Assembly: GCA_964036155.1 (NCBI GenBank) | Contig: OZ038423.1 | Location: 16,631,249-16,695,248 of the forward strand | Direction: 5' to 3' | From: Diploscapter coronatus | Lineage: Eukaryota; Nematoda; Chromadorea; Rhabditida; Rhabditidae | DNA: 64,000 nucleotides | Translations under genes and position numbers: made by a program | Shown: positions 50,301-60,272 of the stretch, in pieces | Layout: every line of letters begins with the position of its first letter | Position numbering within the stretch: position 1 is the stretch's first letter | The notes under the pieces: generated by a model | Told to the model about the DNA's origin: nothing | Databases searched by the model: none | Seen by the model: the letters and a program-made list of their open reading frames with translations, nothing else

Positions 50301-53300
50301 TATCTCTCGCACGCGGTTGACTGATCGAAAAAAGTTACATCCAAAATTTTAACACTCATCCATCCTTATCCGCCCTTTCTGATCAAATCCACATAGTCCA
50401 GATCAATGATAGGGTTTCGTTTCTAGTGACAACTATCTGCATCGCGGCGATTCACTTCTTGAAGATTTGGTACTGGCCGATTGCCGAATTCATTCTCTCG
50501 CTCGTCCCAGGCGCAATTTGCCTCATCATGAGCGTTCTCTATCTCAAACAACAGCCCAACGTCACCATCATCAGAATCGAGAAAAAGGTTTCGGATTTAG
50601 ATTTTTAAAATTATCTTATAAACAAATTTGACAGGGACGATTTTTGAAAATAAGTTTTAATTTTAACTAGATCGAAAGGATAGAAAAAGAGACAGGAAGG
50701 GATTACTCGTCTCACTCTTTCGTACTGTTTGAGAACTTGATGACCTTAGATTCCTCAATCATTGGCAGAAAATGGAAGATACTAGATTTTGAATTGACTT
50801 CTGAAATGATGAATTGAATAAAAACTACTGATTCATTGAAGGGGCCAATTAGCTTTTTTCAGCATGGATCAGATGATTCTCTAAACATCGACCATAGTGA
50901 GCATCGCAAAAAGGGAAAATTCGAGGAAATCGTTAGTTCATTTACCTACTTTTCATAAGTAAAAATAATTCTTTAGCTGCGAAATAGTCGCACCAATCTG
51001 GTGTTCGGATCTGTTGGAATCTTTCTCGTCATTGCTATCAGTCTCTCCGTATTTATCATCAACGGATATCAGAATTGAAAAGAAAATTATTATGCCTCGT
51101 TTTTGACTCATACCTTATTTATGCATTTACCTTCATGGATAAATATAAAGACAAGCATTTAATCTCTCCAGGAAAACTAGTGATGGTCAAAAATAATGCG
51201 AATACCTAAGTTTTTTATTTACAAATCTACCAACTCATTATAATCCAATCCGGAGGTTTTTCCTAGACATAATTGAATTTATAATCTACGAAAACTGAAA
51301 ATATTGCTAGAAACTTTCAGCCGGATTGGTAAAAGGTGGTTGGATAACAGGATTTTTTTATTAGCACTATTTTATCTCAGTGCATGCAAGAAATGCTTAC
51401 ATTTCCGTCTGTATCCCATTGCTCGGGCTTGAAAGAAGGAACGGGCGAGATGGATCAGATTGTCGTACGATTGGCGATATAGTGTCTGCATAGAGCGCCA
51501 CATAATCCGATACTTCTTGTGCTTCTGCAGAGATATTTCAAATATAATCAAATCGGCTTCTTAACTTCCAGACCTGAATAATTAGAAACACTCCACCAAT
51601 GATCTCTTATTGCAATTTCATTTTCGTTGTTGCCAGCATACACCAAAATGGACGCGTGCTTACGCAGACGCCAGATCTAAAACTAGTTAAAGATTTAGCT
51701 AGAAGTATTCGGAATTGTTAATATTCAAAAATTTTCAATTTAGCGTGGCTCTCTTTTTCCAGCTAAATTATTTTAATCCAAACGGCAATATAATGAGTTA
51801 GTATCACAAATTGTACCTGTTGCTGCATTTCGGTCTGAACACTGTCTAAGAACTCTTTATTGGTTGGATAAAGAGCGCATGCGAACATAAGATCCTAAAA
51901 TCGGATAATCATTATTCAGTCTATATGGAGGTCTGAGGCAAAGAATAGATAAATTAATCAAAAAGATAAAATCATAGATAAGTCGACTTCTAAATTATAC
52001 GAGAATCTTGGATGATTGTTAAGATTTTTTTTCTATAGTTCAATTTCGACTTTGGTCAAAATAAACGATCCAAACTCAGTAATCGGAAATACGAATGAAT
52101 TTCCAAAGAACTTTAGATGTCAGAACTTATTTTGAAAATAACCCCTATTCAGATAAACATGACTAAGAGCGCTTTTCAATTTCCACTCTGACTCCTGTTG
52201 TAGTTTCGTCAGTACCTGCCAGATGAGAATTCCTTTCGTCGATGCATAATTATAGAATTCTTCAGTTTCGTACAATCCACCACCCCAAACTCGCAGAGCA
52301 TTCATTCCTGACGATTGTCATATATCAGTAGTACTCCGTCAAAAAGTTTCATTACCAACTTCCGCCGCGGAATCGAGCAAAAATCTCAATCTATCGGTAT
52401 AATTCCCAGTCAGTGGAAACATCGAAATAGGAATCCAATTTGATCCTAAAATTGTTCTACTTCATTCATTTACCCGAATCAGAAAAAGAACTTTGGCTCT
52501 AATTCCGAGAATTTTTGGGGGATCAAATTTGATTTCGATTTTTAAAAATTCAATTCCGGACTCGTCCTTGAGCGATCCATTCTTGTATACCTTTTAAGAA
52601 TATAGGAACTCCGTTGATTCTGAAGTAGAAGTCTCTTCCCAGACCGACTTTGTTAGGGTCGACATAATCTTGAACCAAGTCCACCGTCTTGAATCCGATC
52701 TTCTTCGTCATTTCTACAATTCCATTCCTCCTTTGATTCGAAAGATAAATGTTGACCTGCCTTTTCCCCTGAGCATGGCAACTTTGATGTCGTAGAGTTT
52801 CTGTTTCCCTGCTCCATTCGGCCACCACCTCTCGACTTTGCTGTCGAGTACCTTGACTTGCATCTGATGCGTCGTCATCTGCGTCCCTTCCCGAATCTTC
52901 CGAACGAACTCCATTTCTACGCCCAGTTCATCGATGCTGATTATCCAGACCACTTCGCTGTTTTCATTCTGGTTCAAAACCAAAGTTTCAACGTTGACAT
53001 TCCAAAAATCTGCAATGATTTATTGTTGAAGCCCGAATCTTTGATGGAAATGAACAATATTAGCACTCATTAAACGAGTAAAATAATCTGGCGATGCATT
53101 GCGCATTGGCTTATTGATTCACGAGTTTTAAACTAAAAAACGCAGTTTCTTTCAGTAAAAATGTGATTATTTTCAATATACCCTTGATCATTTTCTTCGC
53201 AATTTCGTTATTATTAATTTTCATCAAGTAATCAAACTCCCTAAATATTTTGTATGAAGCAAGATTTGCGAAATTTCCTGCTTGTTCATAAATTGGAAAT

Positions 53301-54791
53301 TGAATATTTTTTCTTGAAAATGTTCAATTTTTTATTCCTATTTCGGAATGAATGATCTATGGCAAAATATTTCCTTTGCCAAGACCTTATATACGAGATA
53401 ATTTCTAGCTAACTTCCGTCCAGCTGTGTCGTCCAGGTAAAATCTTTGAAGTAGACCGATTCAACGACTGCAATTCGAATAGGTTGCGATATCCCTATGG
53501 TTGGAAAGGAAGGGCCCCAATCCCAACTAAACGAGTATTGCGCCTTCCTAAAATCGAATTCACGTCAACTATGAAATAAATTTAGAGTACCTTAGGAAAT
53601 TCGGATGACAGTCACCGTGTTGAATTGAAGGAGGACATACTGGTGGAACATCGTGACCAGAGGATGTCTAATATGGTAATGAATTAGAAACTGGAAATTC
53701 TTAACGAAGGTCGGACATGTACCTTATAGGCCGAAGCCATTTGTGCAGCATACTGAACTGGACTTTTGAAGTCAACTTGAATTGTGTTCTGATCCTGAAG
53801 AAGCTTGGTGATGTCGGCAAAAGAAGAGACGAATTGATTCGAGGATTGAGCAATTTGCTTCCCATTCAATGAGACTGCAGCTATTGTATCCAGACCTTCA
53901 GTAATGAGAAAGGCGGATGCTTTCTGAAAATAATCACAATTTTGTAATCAGCTAAGCTGGAGTAGGTTTATTAAATTGGATGTCGAGTTTATCGCATTCG
54001 AAATCGCCTAGAATACTTTTTTCGCAGGACAACTCGAATTTTGCATTTTTCACCAATCGAGTCCGAGCAACATGTGAGTTTCGAAATCAGAGTTTATCAA
54101 TTATCTCAAATGCATTACATTGAGTTGTTGCATGTCGAAATTGAACCGTCTCGAGTAACTCCAGTCATCGTTGGATATCCATGTCGTGAACAAATGATTG
54201 TCCCCATACAATGGATCATCGATGATTTTGTTATTGAAAAGATCCGTATAAATATCGCCCGGTACAGTTCCTGAATAAAGCAGATCTTTATTGAAACAAT
54301 CTGTATTGTCGCTATCACATAAATTGATAGTCAAAACAACTTGCAAGAAGACATTTTGAATAGGCAATTTTTTTTTCCAATTCCATACATTTTCAATTCA
54401 TAAACGGTCATACTATTTACATAAAATGGCGAGCAACATTTTAGAAGTCATTATTTTTGATAACATGTCGATTTTACAACTTTATCAATATCAAATCTGG
54501 ATGAAGGATGGAATCCATATTCAGTTAACCAAACTATGTAATCCAGCCAAATTTCAATTAGATTGGATGATAATCAATGAGGTTAGGATATGAAAAATAG
54601 CACTCTTCCAAACTTTTGCTCGTCGCTGTAGATTTGTCTGACTTGCCTGTGCCAGTGATAGTCTTGTTGCTTGAAGCGAAATTCCACTCTCCTCCCAAGT
54701 CGATAACACTGGAATCTGCTTCCGATCGATTCACAGTCGCTATGAAAACAAATGTCGCCAGCGAAAAGAAAGCAAATGAAAATTTCTCCAT
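44365..54791 (-). CDS. manba: lysosomal beta-mannosidase (GH2 family)
   Basis: Nineteen exons join into 902 aa: 54647-54791, 54119-54270, 53723-53923, 53591-53667, 53414-53547, 52761-53009, 52591-52713, 52356-52445, 52216-52307, 51817-51894, 51574-51676, 51401-51524, 48036-48179, 47872-47995, 47353-47498, 45920-46091, 45695-45870, 45367-45484, 44365-44625. Residues 1-25 are a signal peptide. [34 protein letters not shown], the acid/base motif GNNENE (about 462-467) and the probable nucleophile E562 in TEFGVQS are all present. The enzyme removes beta-mannose from N-glycan fragments in lysosomes. Introns 1 (54271-54646, donor CAG|GCAAGT) and 6 (52714-52760) fit only GC-AG boundaries. The 3.2-kb intron 48180-51400 contains a complete gene on the other strand. 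Human beta-mannosidase is of similar length. Confidence 0.97.
48659..51078 (+). CDS. cytochrome b561-domain membrane protein, nested in beta-mannosidase
   Basis: Seven exons join in phase: 48659-48713, 48760-48878, 49048-49141, 49194-49287, 50207-50286, 50427-50587 and 50977-51078, giving 234 aa. The protein starts [19 protein letters not shown] and has six predicted membrane helices. Four His residues at about 18 (KAHG), 60 (QVHRA), 100 (KIHTLLG) and 136 (WTHRIIG) fit the haem-ligand pattern of the CYB561 domain in ferric-chelate reductase/SDR2-type proteins. These move electrons across membranes, often to reduce ferric iron. Family members commonly carry an N-terminal reelin and/or DOMON domain; here the reading starts directly at the first b561 helix and only 480 bp separate it from a beta-mannosidase exon. 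The start could be preceded by a small exon I did not find. A TAATAG acceptor-like site lies just upstream. Intron 2 carries a small palindrome. Confidence 0.88.
48935..49014. repeat. palindromic repeat in intron 2 of the b561 gene
   Basis: ATTTCGTAGCTCCGTAGCC (48935-48953) pairs with GGCTACGAAGCTACGAAA (48998-49014 region). The 170-nt intron is longer than its neighbours because of this insert. Confidence 0.6.
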
Positions 54792-56278
54792 TTGAATTAA
54801 TGATAACTTGGTAGTTCAGAATGACATATTCTAGTTAGAATACTTCCCTAAAATGAAAAATTAGCAGGAAAAACCGTATGAAAATGAACAATAGTATCGA
54901 TGTTTCAGGGAAAGGAAACAATTTATAGCATCGGACTTCAATAAAAACACGAGTAAGCTGTTCATGATTTTCTTCTTTCTTTTATGGAAAATAGGAAAGA
55001 TGGACAAGAGTAGTAAAGTCGTTAAATAAGAAAAATTTTAAGGAATTATATTCTCTCTAAACAGTTCTATTAGAGATGGGTTGAAATTCGATTCCAAAAT
55101 TTCATAGCAGCAGAGACTATTAAGCTATCTATGTCGACTATTCAAAATTAGATTTCGCCAAATCTCCAAAAATGAGTTTTATATAGTGAGCTCTAATAAT
55201 TCTCCGATCTGTGATAACTGCCGATGATAAATTAGCGTGAAGTTTGGCCATCAATTCCCCAAGATCGCATCTAAGCAATACACATCTGAGTCCTGATGGA
55301 TTTATATTATATCATGAAGAAAAAATCCATTCTTTGCAAGCATGAAGTGAAGTGAGAGACAAACAGTATTTATAGAGAACCCTGGATATACTATCTTTAA
55401 TTTTTCGAACTACTTCTTCTAATCTTAGAACGATGATATTTTTCAAATTAATTTTAAAGTTTGGTGTTCAAAAAAGTTGATGGATTAATGTAGTCGATAA
55501 ATAATTTCTATAGAGAAAACAATATCAATCCTTTGAAGTTTACTTTATAAGAAAGATCAACGCCGAAATTAAATACGTAATTAAAACATTTGCGAAAAGA
55601 AGTGGACACGAGGATTGGACTGGGGAATGCACAATTGATTGGAGATAAGAAATAAAGTCTAGCATTAAGAATGAGAAAGATCCACTGCAGAGTGGCACAG
55701 CAGATAGCACAATCAGTGCGGGTCAATAGTTTTTCTTTTCAGATGTCAACTGATATTTCTATTGAAGACAAATAAATCATCATAAATTCCAGATATAATA
55801 ATAATAAAATTTGTAAGCAAAGTTGTATTTTCTCATGATTGTAAGTTGTTTTGAAGAGGAGAATCATCTCGTCATAAATATTATTTTCGAAAGATGTCAA
55901 ACTTTCATCAAATTATATTCATGACCATTTGCATGTTCTCATAATCATTTAAATTTTAAATATACTTTATTATGATCGGCAACTTCAATATGTGCTAGAA
56001 TTACCAATTTAAAAAAAAAAAATAATTGGAATAAATTTTATTAAATAGGAAACAAACTAAATTGATTATATAAAATTATGGCACTATCAAAAAAGAGTTT
56101 CTCTGGAAATTTAGATTTTATCGACAAGTGTCCATGTAAGCGAAAAATCGTTTCTCTATAAAGAGCAACAATCAATTTCCAACAACCACTAATAACACCT
56201 ATAATAAAGAGTTGTGCACTCTTCTCTCGATTGTCCATCTTCCGTACTTATTACTTGCGGCGATTTGATTGTACTACG
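54792..56278. other. divergent intergenic region
   Basis: AT-rich DNA between the beta-mannosidase start (minus) and the F-box gene start (plus). No gene or clear repeat was recognised; it should contain both promoters. Confidence 0.5.
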
Positions 56279-58449
56279 ATGCTTCGCAATTGGCCCGTTG
56301 AGCTTATTTTAATGACTATGGACTATTTATCCTTCGATGACGTTGAACAATTGGCATATACGAACAGGCGAATGATGCGTATCACTCAGAGACATATTCC
56401 CCTAGCACTAGATCCGAAAATGATCATTGACTATGCTAGTATTTATCCTACTCAAAAAGAGGTGAGATAATGGTATTTTGAAGACAACATTTATCTTTCT
56501 CACTCCTTAATGTTAGATAGACGCTATTCGACTTATTTTAGGATGAATATAAGATGTCAGTGACTATTCGTCTTCCTAGCAAGTCATCTCTGGTGAACCG
56601 TAAATCGATCGATATCGATGTTCAATTGGTAGTACGAAACTTCACAGAGAGAAAGGCGCTTCTGAGTGAAGATATAAGATACTGCATAATGTTTCGCAAA
56701 TATTATCATACTTGTAAGTTATAGCTGGAGGATGGACTAGTCCTCGTAGCATTATTTATGGCAGAAGTTATTGTATTGTTTCAAATTCGATATACCATGA
56801 TTTCAGTGCTATGTTGATTATTAGTTTTCTCGCTTTTGAGATTGAGAATCCAATTCCTTGTATGCTGGGAATGAGTTTTTATTAATGCAAGACAAACATC
56901 TTTCATAAAGTGATTTAGGTATGACACTCCACAAGTTTGGCAAAACTCCCGATCCTTGGCGTAAATATAGTGCTATATCGCGAAGAATGTTACCAAATGA
57001 TGACTGTAAAACGCCAACTTTGGAGCTTCATTGGTTATTTTCCAGAATACGAGTAGAAAATTTACAGATGGTAAGTAATATGTCAATATTTGATTTGTTA
57101 ATTAGTAAATTTAGTTCCATTTCAATAGAAAGCAATTTTGGCGAGTTTGTCAGTCATTGGACGATATTCGAGGCACAACTGCTAAGAAATATTTCTATTT
57201 TGATAGAAGCGACAATGCATTCGAATCAATTGACGAACACAAAATAAGGAACTCGATGTTTTTACAAAACGGTTAGTTAGTTACTCTCGCTTGTTCTCGA
57301 GATGGGTGAGAGTATCTCTGTACTGAGTCCGTAGCGTTGTTCAACAAAGATTTTGTTGCACAATGCACGTCCTCCATTTGTAGAACTCAAATAGACTAGC
57401 CATTTCCGAAACTTTAATAGCTAATTTAGGTGTGGAATATTGTGATATGGGAACAAATGTAATTCCTCCTAGACTGTTGACTATGCCACAATTTCATAAT
57501 ACGGTATTGTTTAGAAAGTCTAATGAGTGATGGATAATGAGAACAGATTATTTTCGCATCCAATTTTACTATAACGCATTATTTCTTGTCGTTCATTCGG
57601 TTTAAGAACGACTTTGGAGCAATGTTGCAAGTTTCACGGTATAAGAGAAAGAGTGAAAGAGTCAAGGCAATGCAAACGGCTAGAATACAGCTCACTCGAT
57701 TTCTTTTATGCCCCAGCTTTTAATCTGAATATTGCAAATTGATGCAGAGTTGTTCTCAAACCTAATGAACGATATTAGTCTAAAATAAATGGCTGTGTAC
57801 TAGAATTGACATTCTTTGATTCCTTCCTCTCCTCCCACTGACTTCATCGATAAATTGACTAATGTTTGAAATATACAGTGACAGTCAAAAGTGGAGTCAA
57901 ACATGAAATTGATGATATGTTTATTTGATCCACTTGTGCTGAACTGATCAGGTTGAAAATTGATATACATAATGAGGTATTCATGTCATGAAAGTAGGCC
58001 GATTTTCAGCCCGATCAATTCAGCGTGAGTGGGTCAACCAAACATATCATCAATTTCACGCTTAGTTCCATACTTTTGATCGCCACTGTATGGCCAAATG
58101 AATTACATATAATTTTAGATATGGGAATTTTGTAATCTCACCGCAATACAATACGAATGGCTATTTTCATTGAATATAGGACGTATGTATGGTTGTCGAG
58201 GATCGATGTCAATTTATAATTATCTCTTCAACATGTTCGGAAAAGTTAGTTGATATTTGAATAATGGAAATAATCTTATTTGGTGTTTAGATCACTGTTC
58301 TATCAAACGTAAACATTTACTATCGATCTTTCGTTAACATTCTAAACGTTGATGGAGTGTTCGGGTGGGACGTAATCGAACGATTGCTTACCGAATTTAA
58401 TGTTCAGAATTGGAACGTAACATTCGGAATGTCATCATTTAGGAAGTAA
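56279..58449 (+). CDS. F-box protein
   Basis: Nine exons join in phase: 56279-56461, 56542-56713, 56919-57070, 57129-57148 (20-nt microexon), 57207-57271, 57430-57503, 57547-57630, 58119-58244 and 58291-58449, giving 344 aa. The N-terminus, NWPVELILMTMDYLSFDDVE followed by QLAYTNRRM, is a classic F-box: Pro-x-Glu start, two helices, then the L-x3-N-R motif. The rest is an unclassified, nematode-type F-box-associated region (for example LFSLNIGRMYGCRG and ILNVDGVFGWDVIERLL). F-box proteins link substrates to SCF ubiquitin ligases through Skp1. Nematodes carry hundreds of fast-evolving copies. An apparent frameshift after exon 3 disappears once the microexon is used. Intron 7 holds a Tc1/mariner-type MITE. 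The internal exons are less certain than the first three and last two. Confidence 0.78.
57874..58090. mobile_element. Tc1/mariner-type MITE in an F-box gene intron
   Basis: The ends are CAGTGACAGTCAAAAGT (from 57876) and, in reverse complement, CAGTGGCGATCAAAAGT (ending 58088), flanked by TA on both sides (57874-57875 and 58089-58090). Inner arms share GAAATTGATGATATGTTT. CAGTGxCxxTCAAAAGT with TA targets is the usual form of Tc1-like termini. There is no transposase. Confidence 0.85.
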
Positions 58450-58475
58450 TTTCTTTCACCAATACTTATGAGTTC

Positions 58476-58592
58476 ATTATCGAGAAAGACTCGGAAATGA
58501 ACAGTTCTACTGACATTTGTCATTGGCACTGGCGCTTTGGCCATGGGTTAGCATCCCCACCATACTCGCATTTACGAGTCTTTCTCGATAAT
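58476..58592. mobile_element. foldback element downstream of the F-box gene
   Basis: ATTATCGAGAAAGACTCG (58476-58493) is an exact reverse complement of 58575-58592. AAATG follows the stem in both arms after one base. The 117-bp unit is non-coding and lies 27 bp after the F-box stop codon, so it may be part of the 3' UTR. Confidence 0.75.
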
Positions 58593-59184
58593 CGTTCAAT
58601 GGAACTCTGTAGAAGGACGTGTCACAACAGTTCTTAGTAAAGTCACTACTCAACTGTAAGAAGCAGGGATGCACGAACTTTGATTTTAAGAGGTTTTTGG
58701 CAGCTTCGATTTCGGAAACTTTAAAATCAAAACATCGTGCAGTCCTGATGAGAAGCCTTTTCTAAAAATCTTCATCTTTTCGTTGAATAGTTATGAAATT
58801 AGAGGGTGTTCAATATTATTTTCGCACGAATAACAGAGCAAGACCGTTATATAGAATGGGCCAGTTTCATGAACTTTGGAATTGACCGGTCTATGCATAT
58901 AACGAGTTACTACCCATGATATTCGTTAGATAATAATTATTGTACACCCCTTTTATCTCATTACAAGAAAAATGAGTAAGAGTAGCTACAAAGTAAAAAA
59001 TTTTATTTGCAAAAAATTATCAAGACCTAGAAATTCATAAATTTTAGGTATGAAATCAGGATGATAAGACGAGACATCTACTTGACTATTGATCACGATA
59101 ATAGCATAGACTATTTTAATCTTACCCTTCACATTGTAAAAAGATATTAATGTCGCTGATTTATCTCCTATTTCCAGCGAAGTG

Positions 59185-59485
59185 AACCTTCTGAGGAAAT
59201 TTGCCAAATTTGGAAATATTCACATGCGAAATCTATGCACACAGTTCTACGACACTTTCCACTCATTCCCGAATTTGCAGCTCCTACTGATTCTCCACTT
59301 CCCTTTCTGGAAAAAAATAACAAAATAGGGTATCAAAAAGGGCTTGGTTCAAAGCTAAAAAATCGTCGAATGCAACTTCGGAAATGAGAGGGTAGTTGTC
59401 ATAGAACTGTGTGCATTGATTTCGTATCCGAATTTTGTTCAACTTTGGAAAATTCTCTTAAAAAGATTCACTTCTGTTCTCATAA
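59185..59485. mobile_element. dispersed repeat, copy C, as an inverted pair
   Basis: 59,185-59,345 matches 36,685-36,855 in reverse complement. 59,375-59,485 resembles the same unit in direct orientation (TTCGGAAATGAG, then ATAGAACTGTGTGCATTGAT). The two halves therefore form a long palindrome, as in a foldback transposon, while copy A has only one arm. Confidence 0.65.
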
Positions 59486-60272
59486 ACCTTTAAAAATTAT
59501 AAATTCTTACAAATTTTCCTTCATTCGGCTCAAAGAACACTTCGCGCACTGTCGATAAAATTGACTTGTTTTTAGAGAAGATAGGCTTCTTTCTTTACTA
59601 TTTCTTTAACTCTCTTGCCTGCCTTGCTCTTTATCTCTCCTATGACATTGCAGTTATGTATTGCCGAGTTTTCATTTTTATTGTTTTTTTTTTTCATTTT
59701 TAGCAGTTCAATAAACTTTTGTAGAGAAATCTACTATTGTTTATCTTCCAACAGACTAACAGAATCCATCTCTCTTTGTCCTTGGATTTTCACTCTGATG
59801 AAGTATCTGCAGAAAGCTGTAACTTCCCTTACATTTTGTTGTTGGAATCTAATTTGAAATGAGCAAAAATTTGCATACACAGTGTTTGCGGAGTCTACCT
59901 GTTGGGCTTGGTCTTATTTTTTCCTAGTTGGCTAATTATCAAAGATCAAAAGTATCCGTTCTAATCACTATCAAAAGAGTGATTGTCTCTACTACGGCTT
60001 TCCCTAACCTTACAATGACCTCCTCTCCCTTCCCACTCGCCTCTTTTCTCTGCGCTCTATTTGCTCTGTCCACTCTGACTATTCTCTTTTTTCTGCATTT
60101 CAAATTTCTTCTGACTCATTTCTCGTTCCGATCATCGATTGTTTCATTCGATTTTATTTTTTTTCCATTCACATTTAGATGATTTCTCTTTCAGAGTTCA
60201 AATTTGGAACTACCAAACTATCAGCAAGCAACTAACAGACAAACAGCAGCAAAGCATAAAAGCACACAGAGG

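Larger units (their letters stand above)
58450..60272. other. intergenic interval between F-box gene and dynein heavy chain
   Basis: Holds the foldback at 58476-58592 and the palindromic repeat copy at about 59,185-59,485. The last 700 bp become pyrimidine-rich, similar to the DNA upstream of mbl-1. TTTCAG at 60189-60194, 78 nt before the dynein ATG, is a possible trans-splice acceptor. Confidence 0.5.

Noticed and set aside
53960..54090. Coding-like frame inside a beta-mannosidase intron
   Set aside because: The conserved exons on both sides join in phase 0 without it, and the added residues have no counterpart in beta-mannosidases.
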